Shown here piece by piece: positions 1 through 6,909 of a DNA stretch of 64,000 nt. This stretch comes from Streptococcus mitis (GTDB lineage: Bacteria; Bacillota; Bacilli; Lactobacillales; Streptococcaceae): contig CP014326.1 in assembly GCA_001560895.1 (NCBI GenBank), positions 570,001-634,000 of the forward strand, written 5' to 3'. Positions within the stretch are counted from its first letter, which is position 1; each line of letters opens with the position of its first letter. Below the pieces are notes generated by a model, which was given only the letters and a program-made list of their open reading frames with translations, was not told where the DNA came from and made no database searches. Made by a program: the position numbers and the translations under genes.

Positions 1-111
1 TAATAGGGACAGACTTTTTGGTTTATTTTTGTTTGTAGTCGGATTATGAAAGAATATCCAATATTATGCGATAAGATAGAATGTTACAAAAAAGAAAGGG
101 GATGCAATCCG

Positions 112-414
112 ATGAAGAAAGACAGATTAATTGTATTGACAGATGCTGTTCTAGCAATTATTATGACCATCTTGATTTTAGAGTTAGAAAAACCAACAAC
201 ACCAAGTCTTGAAGCTTTTTGGGATTTACGGCAAAATTTCTTTGCTTGTTTTCTTTCCTTTTTCTGGTTGGGATCGTTATGGATGGCACTAAACACATTA
301 TGGGAAAAGGTTGAGAAAATTTCCTCAGAAATTATTTGGTGGAATTTGTTTCTACTCTTGGAGCGGCAGGAGTTCTCTTTGGAGAATTTCATGCCATCCA
401 AGATACCAGTCTGA
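112..414 (+). pseudogene. TMEM175/DUF1211-type membrane channel, truncated
   Basis: The start is ATG 112 with AAGGGG about 10 nt upstream; an in-frame ATG at 46 has no good ribosome site. The first ~80 residues (RLIVLTDAVLAIIMTILILE, then FWLGSLWMALNTLWEKVEKI) look like the N-terminal half of the TMEM175/DUF1211 family, whose members form K+ channels and are usually ~200 aa. The frame degenerates after WWNLFLLL and stops at 414, giving about 100 aa. What follows in another frame does not look like the rest of this family. I read this as a broken gene, a deletion or frameshift remnant. The family assignment is from remembered motifs; the truncation is visible. Confidence 0.6.
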
Positions 415-680
415 ATGATGTGGTGGACCGGATCTATATAAATGTCAAGGATTTACCGTTTCAGTCCTTGGGAGCTTTAGCTAATATCCTGTCTGATGTT
501 AAGAAGGGACTGATTCAAGACAGTCATATCTGGTCTTTCTTCCAGTCATTTTTCAAACAATATCAGTTGATAATCAGCTTAAATCAGATCTATCAGTTTG
601 TCTATCTTTCTCTGATGGAGATCATGTCCTATCTTCACTTTGATTATTGGAAAAAACGGCTCGGTCAGGAGCTAGTATGA
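345..680 (+). pseudogene. Remnant of an unidentified gene fused after the truncated TMEM175-like gene
   Basis: An open frame, offset from the preceding fragment, runs to TGA at 678-680 and encodes about 110 residues (GAAGVLFGEFHAIQD through KKRLGQELV). It has no convincing own start: only TTG at 336 lies in frame, inside the upstream gene, and no ribosome site is seen. I do not recognise the sequence. It is moderately hydrophobic with aromatic residues near the end. It ends 13 nt before the K+ channel gene, so it could be the 3' part of a gene that once preceded the channel. It may be untranslated. Confidence 0.4.
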
Positions 681-693
681 ATAAGGAGAACAA

Positions 694-1017
694 ATGAGAC
701 GTTTAAAAATGTTATGGCATATTATACAGGTTACGGGTTTTACTCGGTTTGCTCTGAGTTTTGTGACCTTTGTTTTTGGGTCAGGAGGCGTGCTTTTCCT
801 AGTTGAACCTGCTATCACAAATTACGGAGACGGTCTTTGGTATGCTTTTGTGACTTCGACGACTGTCGGCTACGGGGATCTCCTAGCTGTGACCTTGATT
901 GGAAGGATTACCAGTGTCTTCTTGACGATTTATGGGCTCATATTTTTTGGCTGTTTATCAGCTGTTATTATTAATTATTATACCGATTTAAATAAGGAAA
1001 GAGGAGAGGACAAATGA
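694..1017 (+). CDS. Two-TM potassium channel (Ion_trans_2 family)
   Basis: The 107-aa protein has two predicted membrane helices (about residues 15-38 and 70-92) flanking a pore loop with the K+ selectivity filter TTVGYGD (about residues 54-60). This is the minimal KcsA-like architecture, and such proteins tetramerise in the cytoplasmic membrane to conduct K+. There is no C-terminal RCK/TrkA-N domain, so gating is not obvious. Its stop overlaps the next start as ATGA, implying translational coupling with the DUF389 gene. The start ATG 694 follows AAGGAG with good spacing. Confidence 0.8.
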   Translation: MRRLKMLWHIIQVTGFTRFALSFVTFVFGSGGVLFLVEPAITNYGDGLWYAFVTSTTVGYGDLLAVTLIGRITSVFLTIYGLIFFGCLSAVIINYYTDLNKERGEDK

Positions 1018-2072
1018 CTGCCAATTATTCAACACGGGAATACCGTGAGAAATTATACGATGACCTTCATGTTCGATTGAGAGATACAGCGATTTTGATG
1101 TGTGCAATTTTTATTGCCTCTATCGGTCTAAATATGAATTCAACAGCTGTTATTATTGGAGCCATGTTAATTTCACCTCTCATGACACCGATTGTTGGAC
1201 TGGGATTCGGTTTAGCTATTTTTGATACGCGTTTAATCAAGCAATCTCTAGAGGTTTTATTGACTCAAGTGTTGGTCAGTTTGCTTGTCTCGACTCTGTA
1301 TTTCTGGATTTCTCCCTTGTCTTATGCAAGTAGCGAGTTGATCGCACGAACCTCTCCAACCATTTGGGATGTTCTCATTGCTATTGCTGGTGGGATTGCT
1401 GGTGTGATCGGTTCAAGGAAAAAAGAAGCAAACAATATCGTGCCAGGAGTAGCCATTGCTACAGCTTTGATGCCGCCTATCTGTACTGCTGGCTATGGTT
1501 TAGCTAATGGGAATGTACGATTTTTATTGGGGGCTCTCTATCTTTTCTTGATCAACTGTGTCTTTATCATGCTAGCCAACATTGTTGGAACAAGAATTTT
1601 GATGAGAAAATCTCCTTTAACTTCATTTAAAGAGCTGAGCATTAAAATGAGAATTGGCTTGATTTCTTTGATTGTATTGTTGATTCTTCCAGCTAGCTAT
1701 TCGGCAGTTACTCTGACAATAGAACAAGCGCGCAAAGAAGGGATCAAACAGTTTGTAGGAAAAGAGTTCGCCAATTATACGGTTATTAATCAAGTCTACA
1801 AGTCAAGTAACAATGAATTGGTCTTGACGGTTGTTGGAGATCCGATTTCAGAAGAAGAATTAGAAACGCTCCACCAAAAACAAGCCTCTTACGGTATTCA
1901 ATCTGTTCAATTGAAAGTGAATCAAGTTCAGAACTCGCCAACATTAGATAGTGAAGCGACCAAGGAATTTTATGAAAACATTGACAAGTATATTGATCAA
2001 AAACTCTCTGAAAAAGATCCACAAAAAGATCTCGTAAAAGAAGTAAAAGAAAATGAAGCAGACAAGGAATGA
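1014..2072 (+). CDS. DUF389 / TIGR00341-type membrane protein
   Basis: The 352-aa protein has about six hydrophobic helices in residues 25-235, including AVIIGAMLISPLMTPIVG and GVAIATALMPPICTAGYGLA. These are typical of the DUF389 family, with its conserved ISPLM and ALMPP motifs. A soluble charged C-terminal domain of ~115 residues follows and ends in a Lys/Glu-rich tail. No transport substrate is firmly established for the family. It overlaps the K+ channel by 4 nt and shares its operon, so a role in ion homeostasis is plausible but inferred. Confidence 0.75.
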   Translation: MTANYSTREYREKLYDDLHVRLRDTAILMCAIFIASIGLNMNSTAVIIGAMLISPLMTPIVGLGFGLAIFDTRLIKQSLEVLLTQVLVSLLVSTLYFWISPLSYASSELIARTSPTIWDVLIAIAGGIAGVIGSRKKEANNIVPGVAIATALMPPICTAGYGLANGNVRFLLGALYLFLINCVFIMLANIVGTRILMRKSPLTSFKELSIKMRIGLISLIVLLILPASYSAVTLTIEQARKEGIKQFVGKEFANYTVINQVYKSSNNELVLTVVGDPISEEELETLHQKQASYGIQSVQLKVNQVQNSPTLDSEATKEFYENIDKYIDQKLSEKDPQKDLVKEVKENEADKE

Positions 2073-2156
2073 GGATATTGACCTTATCCAACTCATGAAA
2101 GCAAATCTTGTGTGGTAGTTTGACCAATCACTACTAGCTCAGGTTAAATAAAATAT

Positions 2157-2190
2157 AAAAAAGCAACAGCTGAAATAGTTGTTGCTTTTT
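2157..2190. terminator. Bidirectional rho-independent terminator between DUF389 gene and thrS
   Basis: The inverted repeat AAGCAACA (2161-2168) / TGTTGCTT (2180-2187) has a T-run on the plus side and an A-run before it, so it can stop transcription from both converging genes. Confidence 0.8.
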
Positions 2191-2223
2191 AGCTAGCTAG
2201 GATTTTATCCCAGGTTTTGTCTC

Positions 2224-4167
2224 TTATTTCTCAACGCGTGATTTGTTAGCGATATCAGCAAGGATAGCTTGAACAAAATCATCAACTGAGACAGTTTGTG
2301 TTTCTTTTTGGCCATAGCGGCGAACGTTAACAGTTCCGTCTTCCATTTCCTTGTCCCCAACGATCAATTGGTAAGGAATCTTGCTGGTTTGTGAAGCACG
2401 GATTTTGAACTGCATTTTTTCATTGCGCTCATCGACATCTGCACGGACACCGCGGTCACGGAGTTTCTTAGCCACTTCCCAAGCGTAGTCCACATGTTTT
2501 TCGTTAGAAACTGGAATGAGGGTTACTTGGTGTGGTGCTAGCCATGTTGGGAAGGCACCCTTGTAGTTCTCAATCAAAATAGCTGTGAAGCGTTCCATAG
2601 TTGAGATAACCCCACGGTGGATCATAACTGGACGGTGCTCTTCGCCATCAGCTCCGATGTATTTAAGGTCGAAGCGTTCTGGAAGCAAGAAGTCAAGTTG
2701 GATAGTTGAAAGGGTTTCTTCTTTACCAAGGGCGGTCTTAACTTGGATATCCAATTTTGGTCCGTAGAAGGCTGCTTCACCTTCGGCTTCAAAGTAGTCA
2801 ACGCCCATTTCATCAAGAGCTGCACGAAGCATGGTTTGGGCATTTTCCCACATCTCATCGTTGTCAAAGTACTTGTGAGTATCTTGAGGGTCGCGAAGAG
2901 AGAGACGGAAGCGGTATTCAGTCAAGTTGAAATCTTCATAAACATCGATAATCAACTGAAGGGCACGTTGGAATTCTTCTTGGATTTGTTCTGGAGTAAC
3001 GAAAAGGTGACCGTCGTTGAGTGACATCTCACGCACACGTTGAAGACCAGTGAGGGCACCTGATTTTTCATAACGGTGCATCATACCGATTTCAGCGATA
3101 CGGATTGGCAATTCACGGTAAGAGTGAACATGGTGTTTAAAGACTTGGATGTGGTGTGGGCAGTTCATTGGACGAAGGACAAATTCTTCCCCGTCACCCA
3201 TGTCCATAGTTGGGAACATATCTTCTTGGTAATGATCCCAGTGACCGGAAGTTTTGTAAAGCTCAACAGAAGCAAGTGGTGGAGTGTAAACGTGTTGGTA
3301 GCCAGAAGCCAACTCCTTGTCGACAATGTAGCGTTCCAATTCACGACGGATAGTCGCACCATTTGGTAACCAGAATGGAAGCCCTTGACCAACCTCTTGA
3401 GAAATCATGAAGAGATCAAGTTCTTTACCAAGTTTGCGGTGATCACGTTCCTTAGCTTCTTCACGCATTTGGAGGTAGTTTTTCAAGTCTTTCTTGTCAA
3501 ACCAAGCTGTACCGTAGATACGTTGCATCATAGCGTTGTCGCTATTTCCACGCCAGTAAGCACCGGCTACATGGAGAAGGTGGAAGATTTGGATGCGGCC
3601 TGTTGATGGGACGTGAGGGCCACGGCAAAGGTCTACATATTCACCCTGACGATAGATAGTCAAACCGCCTTCGTCTTCTGAGTGTTCTTCAATCAATTCC
3701 AACTTGTAAGGGTCGTTCTTGAAGATTTCACGTGCCTCGTCTTTAGTAACTTCTTCACGGATTGATGGGAAGTTTTCTTTGACGATTTTGTGCATTTCTT
3801 CTTCGATACGAGGAAGGTCTTCGTTAGAGATTTGACCAGCAGTATTGTCAGTATCGTAGTAGAAACCATCTTCGATGGCTGGACCAACTCCCAAGTGAAT
3901 GTCTGGGAACAGACGACGAGCTGCTTGGGCGAACAAGTGAGCAGCTGAGTGACGCAAGATTGGAAGGGCATCTTCGTGATCAGGTGTCACGATTTCGATG
4001 CTTCCATCTTCAGTGATAGCACGAGTAGTGTCGATGAGTTTGCCGTTGAATTTACCAGCCAAGGCTTTTTTAGCTAGGGAATTGCTGATAGATTGGGCAA
4101 TTTCAAAAGTTGTAACGCCAGATTCGAATTCACGAACAGCGCCATCTGGGAAAGTAATGTTAATCAT
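2224..4167 (-). CDS. thrS: Threonine--tRNA ligase
   Basis: The 647-aa cytoplasmic enzyme charges tRNA-Thr with threonine. The order is TGS domain (residues 1-62), editing domain beginning near [16 protein letters not shown], then the class II core with MNCPHHI (zinc ligand), motif 2 around HRYEKSGAL and motif 3 GVISTMERF. The anticodon-binding domain follows ([20 protein letters not shown] to the end). The frame is open 44 codons further upstream, but I chose ATG 4167 because AAGGAG lies just upstream and the TGS domain starts there (MINITFPDG). Expression is controlled by the T-box leader upstream. Confidence 0.97.
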   Translation of the reverse strand: MINITFPDGAVREFESGVTTFEIAQSISNSLAKKALAGKFNGKLIDTTRAITEDGSIEIVTPDHEDALPILRHSAAHLFAQAARRLFPDIHLGVGPAIEDGFYYDTDNTAGQISNEDLPRIEEEMHKIVKENFPSIREEVTKDEAREIFKNDPYKLELIEEHSEDEGGLTIYRQGEYVDLCRGPHVPSTGRIQIFHLLHVAGAYWRGNSDNAMMQRIYGTAWFDKKDLKNYLQMREEAKERDHRKLGKELDLFMISQEVGQGLPFWLPNGATIRRELERYIVDKELASGYQHVYTPPLASVELYKTSGHWDHYQEDMFPTMDMGDGEEFVLRPMNCPHHIQVFKHHVHSYRELPIRIAEIGMMHRYEKSGALTGLQRVREMSLNDGHLFVTPEQIQEEFQRALQLIIDVYEDFNLTEYRFRLSLRDPQDTHKYFDNDEMWENAQTMLRAALDEMGVDYFEAEGEAAFYGPKLDIQVKTALGKEETLSTIQLDFLLPERFDLKYIGADGEEHRPVMIHRGVISTMERFTAILIENYKGAFPTWLAPHQVTLIPVSNEKHVDYAWEVAKKLRDRGVRADVDERNEKMQFKIRASQTSKIPYQLIVGDKEMEDGTVNVRRYGQKETQTVSVDDFVQAILADIANKSRVEK

Positions 4168-4244
4168 GATGTTCTCCTTACTTATATTATTGACGAATGT
4201 GTTAACCCTATTTTGAAAACAGGGACAGAGGATAGTGAAAGCTA

Positions 4245-4460
4245 GAAAAACAAAAAGCGACATCCTCGAAAGGACGTCGCAACGTGGTTCCACCTTCATT
4301 TATGTTCCTCAAAAAAGAGGGACACCTCTGATTGGCTCTAACGTGGCCACCGTTTTATGTTTTCATAAAAATTCAAGAGTAGTATCAGTTTAGGCCTCCT
4401 ATGCGTTTCCAGCAACCACGCACTCTCTAGTAGAAAGGGACTAAGTGACTTGTCTCTATG
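4245..4460 (-). promoter_or_regulatory. T-box riboswitch leader of thrS
   Basis: Read on the minus strand, the leader carries the T-box core AAGGTGGAACCACG (complement of 4289-4302). It is followed by a terminator hairpin, GCGACGTCC / GGATGTCGC, with a T-run near 4248. A stem I region upstream contains a GTGGTTGCTGGAA-like segment. Uncharged tRNA-Thr should pair with the T-box bulge and stabilise the antiterminator. The Thr specifier is probably an ACU within 4376-4390, but I cannot place it with certainty. Confidence 0.92.
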
Positions 4461-4464
4461 GATT

Positions 4465-4492
4465 ATTATAGCATGATTGTGAAAATTTTCAA
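4465..4492 (-). promoter_or_regulatory. Promoter of thrS
   Basis: On the minus strand there is -35 TTGAAA (4492-4487), a 16-bp spacer ending in TGC, and -10 TATAAT (4470-4465), an extended -10 promoter. Transcription would begin just before the T-box leader. Confidence 0.75.
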
Positions 4493-4610
4493 GATATTTG
4501 TAGATTTTTTTGAATTTCCTTGTTGAGGGGGAGAATTAGGAATGGTAGTCTTTAGAAGAAGCTGAGTATCTCCATTATGTTGGTGAAGTAAGGTGAAAGA
4601 AGTAAATCTG

Positions 4611-4639
4611 TTGACAAAGAAGTTAGTTATTGGTAGAAT
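4611..4639 (+). promoter_or_regulatory. Promoter of rpsO
   Basis: TTGACA (4611-4616), a 17-bp spacer and TAGAAT (4634-4639) lead to a ~80-nt 5' leader. The leader contains a small stem ACAGG / CCTGT near 4676-4696, a candidate S15 autoregulatory structure; this last point is only inferred. Confidence 0.7.
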
Positions 4640-4729
4640 AGGGATTGTCGTAAAGACAAATAACTTCTTCTTGGTTACAGGCATGCCAACCTGTCACTCG
4701 GATGAAGCCAAATAAAAAGGAGAAACATC

Positions 4730-4999
4730 ATGGCAATCTCAAAAGAGAAAAAAAATGAAATCATCGCACAATATGCACGTCACGAAGGTGATACAGGTTC
4801 AGTAGAGGTTCAAGTTGCTGTCCTTACTTGGGAAATCAACCACCTTAACGAACACATCAAACAACACAAAAAAGACCACGCTACTTACCGTGGATTGATG
4901 AAGAAAATCGGTCGCCGTCGTAACTTGCTTGCATACTTGCGTAAAAACGACGTTAACCGTTACCGTGAGTTGATCAACTCTCTAGGACTTCGTCGCTAA
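4730..4999 (+). CDS. rpsO: 30S ribosomal protein S15
   Basis: The 89-aa basic protein matches S15 throughout: [18 protein letters not shown], then [18 protein letters not shown] and the terminal [20 protein letters not shown]. It binds the central domain of 16S rRNA in the small subunit. The ribosome site AAAAAGGAG lies 8 nt before ATG. It is monocistronic with its own promoter. The codon choice is strongly biased, as expected for a highly expressed gene. The length is exactly the usual 89 residues. Confidence 0.97.
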   Translation: MAISKEKKNEIIAQYARHEGDTGSVEVQVAVLTWEINHLNEHIKQHKKDHATYRGLMKKIGRRRNLLAYLRKNDVNRYRELINSLGLRR

Positions 5000-5131
5000 T
5001 TCAAGATACAAAGGCCGTCAAAAGCACAAAGCAAAAATAGGAAAATTGACGAAGAAACTTCAGTTTCTAGGAGGTTTTATCTTTTTTGCCAAGTGCTTAG
5101 GCCGTGTTCAATTGAGCATATCTTGATAATG

Positions 5132-5160
5132 AAGCTACTCTAAATTGGGTAGCTTTTTTG
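5132..5160 (+). terminator. Rho-independent terminator downstream of rpsO
   Basis: AGCTAC / GTAGCT arms (about 5133-5152) with a short loop are followed by TTTTTT. It lies 130 nt after rpsO; the stretch between holds no gene. Confidence 0.65.
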
Positions 5161-5177
5161 TATGGATTTTATCCCAA

Positions 5178-5275
5178 TCTCAAATCAGCTCTTTATTTTC
5201 AGAGGGCTTTTTATATTGTCACCTTACCTCGATATACTCAAGTATAATCTTCGGTTACGGTTCCTAGCACTGTAA
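5178..5275. repeat. ~100-bp direct repeat, copy 1 (flank of the CRISPR-cadD segment)
   Basis: The sequence from TCAAATCAGCTCT to CCTAGCACTGTA recurs with few differences at 6704-6802. A partial third copy (terminator half only) is at 5470-5524. It includes a terminator-like stem, AGCTCT / AGAGGGCT, with a T-run (5188-5213). Confidence 0.8.
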
Positions 5276-5294
5276 GGTAAAATAAACCAGATAT

Positions 5295-5317
5295 TCTCCC
5301 TTCGGGGAGATTTTTTT
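5295..5317 (+). terminator. Strong TTCG-loop rho-independent terminator
   Basis: TCTCCC-TTCG-GGGAGA is followed by seven T residues. No recognisable gene lies immediately upstream. It may terminate an unannotated small RNA starting in the repeat at 5178-5275, or simply back up the rpsO terminator. Confidence 0.7.
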
Positions 5318-5530
5318 GTTTCACTAAAAATTTTGTACAATCTTCGCCTCATCTCCTAGTCTATAAACGGTTTATCCAGCAAGAATCATGATGCTAAGGG
5401 CGCAAGAAATCTGTATGAAAATAGGGAAACGACACAGTGTTCGATGAACATAAGGAGTTTCATCTTTTTCACTAGGATTTTAGCCCGGGCTCAAATCAGC
5501 TCTCGGACTTCAGAGGACTTTTTTATTGAG
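5318..5530. other. Non-coding stretch before the CRISPR array
   Basis: I see no credible gene. The stretch begins with the end of a 19-bp repeat (5308-5326, TTTTTTTGTTTCACTA core) that recurs at 6672-6690 directly after cadD. It ends with a partial third copy of the terminator repeat (5470-5524). A short open frame from 5444 only continues into the CRISPR repeats. Confidence 0.5.
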
Positions 5531-5760
5531 GTTTTATCGGTCACAATTTTGGAGACTACAAAAACTGGTACATACATAGGCGGAATGCCTGCCATGTTTT
5601 ATCGGTCACAATTTTGGAGACTACAAAAACTGGTACATACATAGGCGGAATGCCTGCCATGTTTTATCGGTCACAATTTTGGAGACTACAAAAACTTTAG
5701 TACCAGTCAAGATAGTCATACCTTTGTTTTATCGGCCACAATTTTGGAGACTACAAAAAC
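5531..5760. CRISPR. Orphan CRISPR array: four 35-bp repeats, three 30-bp spacers
   Basis: Repeats lie at 5531-5565, 5596-5630, 5661-5695 and 5726-5760. Each begins GTTTTATCGG and ends CTACAAAAAC on the plus strand; the first three are identical and the fourth has one change (T to C at 5737). Spacers are exactly 30 bp (5566-5595, 5631-5660, 5696-5725). Spacers 1 and 2 are identical, which suggests duplication of a repeat-spacer unit. Read on the minus strand the repeat starts GTTTTTGTAGTCTC, resembling type II-A repeats such as S. thermophilus CRISPR1 (GTTTTTGTACTCTC). This orientation is tentative. No cas gene or tracrRNA anti-repeat is recognisable in the window. Confidence 0.85.
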
Positions 5761-5797
5761 CTCAAATGGTATCAGCTAATTACACCATAAGGGTGCG

Positions 5798-5828
5798 CAG
5801 CTACTCGGCTTGAAAAGCCTAGTAGCTG
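5798..5828. other. Strong stem-loop between CRISPR array and cadD operator
   Basis: The arms CAGCTACT-C-GGCTT and AAGCC-T-AGTAGCTG pair with a GAA loop and one mismatch. Outer GGG/CCC could extend it. There is no T-run, so it is not a standard terminator. Its function is unknown. Confidence 0.6.
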
Positions 5829-5854
5829 TCTGCAAGTCCCTCGAAGAGCCCACA

Positions 5855-5889
5855 CTTTACGAAGTAAAGTATAGTATGTTATACTTTAC
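5855..5889 (+). promoter_or_regulatory. cadD promoter with palindromic operator
   Basis: A perfect 10-bp inverted repeat, GTAAAGTATA (5864-5873) and TATACTTTAC (5880-5889), has a 6-bp centre. A further half site CTTTAC lies at 5855-5860. A promoter overlaps it: -35 TTTACG (5856-5861), 18-bp spacer, -10 TATACT (5880-5885). A repressor bound here would cover the promoter. An ArsR/CadX-type metal sensor is the likely ligand by analogy, but no such regulator gene is in the window. Confidence 0.65.
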
Positions 5890-5953
5890 ATGGAAGTAGT
5901 CACCGAATTCCAGTTAGAAATTACTTTGTAACTACATTTTGAGGAGGAGTAAA

Positions 5954-6028
5954 ATGCTTTCCTACGTTCGACATTACCCACTAGCGATAGCTAAATTAAT
6001 GTGTCTGTGCTCTCCTAAAATCTGCTGA
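5954..6028 (+). CDS. Possible 24-aa Cys-containing leader peptide upstream of cadD
   Basis: ATG 5954 is preceded by a strong ribosome site, GAGGAGGAG, at 4-nt spacing and encodes 24 residues ending MCLCSPKIC before TGA. It lies inside the ~165-nt cadD leader and ends 30 nt before the cadD start. The three cysteines near its end could make translation sensitive to thiophilic metals, an attenuator-like idea that is purely inference. It might equally be a remnant of another gene. I do not recognise a homologue. Confidence 0.4.
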   Translation: MLSYVRHYPLAIAKLMCLCSPKIC

Positions 6029-6058
6029 TTTATTACTGACTAATACAGGAGGTTTTTT

Positions 6059-6673
6059 ATGGGACAGACAATCATATCTGCTATTGGTGTTTATATTTCC
6101 ACCAGTATCGATTATTTAATTATTTTAATTATTTTATTTGCACAGCTATCACAGAATAAACAAAAATGGCATATTTATGCGGGGCAATATCTAGGCACAG
6201 GCTTACTTGTAGGGGCGAGTTTAGTTGCTGCTTATGTCGTTAATTTCGTGCCTGAAGAATGGATGGTTGGATTGCTTGGTTTAATCCCTATCTATTTAGG
6301 GATTCGCTTTGCAATTGTTGGAGAAGGTGATGAAGAAGAAGAGGAAGAAATTATTGAAAGATTAGAACAAAGCAAGGCAAATCAACTGTTTTGGACAGTT
6401 ACATTGCTGACAATTGCGTCTGGCGGAGATAATTTAGGTATCTATATACCTTATTTTGCTTCGTTAGATTGGTCACAGACCCTCGTGGCGTTGCTTGTGT
6501 TTGTAATCGGCATAATTATCTTATGCGAGATTAGTCGGGTGTTATCCTCTATTCCGTTAATATTCGAGACAATTGAAAAATACGAGCGAATCATTGTGCC
6601 CTTAGTATTCATTCTACTTGGACTATACATCATGTATGAAAATGGCACGATAGAGACTTTTCTGACCGTGTAG
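6059..6673 (+). CDS. cadD: CadD-family cadmium resistance transporter
   Basis: The 204-aa integral membrane protein has five or six hydrophobic helices and a central acidic loop (GEGDEEEEEEIIERLEQ, about residues 82-99). Its start, ISAIGVYISTSIDYLIILIIL, and SGGDNLGIYIPYFASL are typical of CadD, which exports Cd2+ and confers tolerance. AGGAGG precedes ATG 6059. Expression is probably metal-induced through the operator at 5855-5889. A CadX regulator, often adjacent in streptococci and staphylococci, is missing here. The gene sits in a repeat-flanked cassette with an orphan CRISPR array. Confidence 0.88.
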   Translation: MGQTIISAIGVYISTSIDYLIILIILFAQLSQNKQKWHIYAGQYLGTGLLVGASLVAAYVVNFVPEEWMVGLLGLIPIYLGIRFAIVGEGDEEEEEEIIERLEQSKANQLFWTVTLLTIASGGDNLGIYIPYFASLDWSQTLVALLVFVIGIIILCEISRVLSSIPLIFETIEKYERIIVPLVFILLGLYIMYENGTIETFLTV

Positions 6674-6703
6674 ATTTTTTTGTTTCACTAGAATTTTAGC
6701 CCA

Positions 6704-6802
6704 AGCTCAAATCAGCTCTCTGATTTTCAGAGGGCTTTTTACGTTGTCACCTTACCTCGATATACTCAAGTATTATCTTTACTTACGGTTCCTAGCACTA
6801 TA
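6704..6802. repeat. ~100-bp direct repeat, copy 2 (with terminator for cadD)
   Basis: Near copy of 5178-5275. It contains a good terminator: AGCTCTCTGA (6714-6723), TTT, TCAGAGGGCT (6727-6736) and a T-run. The 19-bp sequence just upstream (6672-6690) duplicates 5308-5326. Confidence 0.8.
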
Positions 6803-6830
6803 AAACCAACTATATTCATTTGTTCTCATC

Positions 6831-6859
6831 TTGTTACGCAGTTGAAAATATGGTATACT
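6831..6859 (+). promoter_or_regulatory. Promoter of the siderophore-type ABC operon
   Basis: TTGTTA (6831-6836), 17-bp spacer, TATACT (6854-6859). An AT-rich CodY-like sequence (AATTTTCTAAATTTT, three mismatches to AATTTTCWGAAAATT) follows near 6870. No obvious Fur-type 19-bp palindrome was found. Confidence 0.65.
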
Positions 6860-6909
6860 TTTTCATGAGAATTTTCTAAATTTTTAAGATTCTATCAAAG
6901 GAGGTTTGC

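Noticed and set aside
4245..4460. Interpretation of the inverted repeats before thrS as an attenuator with leader peptide
   Set aside because: The T-box core and terminator arrangement explain the region fully; no leader peptide with Thr codons is seen.
5041..5130. Possible small gene or RNA directly after rpsO
   Set aside because: Short inverted segments (GGCCGTCAAAAGCAC and GTGCTTAGGCCG) are visible but there is no promoter or clear terminator of its own; I could not separate it from rpsO 3' UTR.
5444..5644. 66-aa open frame beside the CRISPR array
   Set aside because: Its second half is simply translation of CRISPR repeats and identical spacers; no ribosome site and no protein-like conservation expected.
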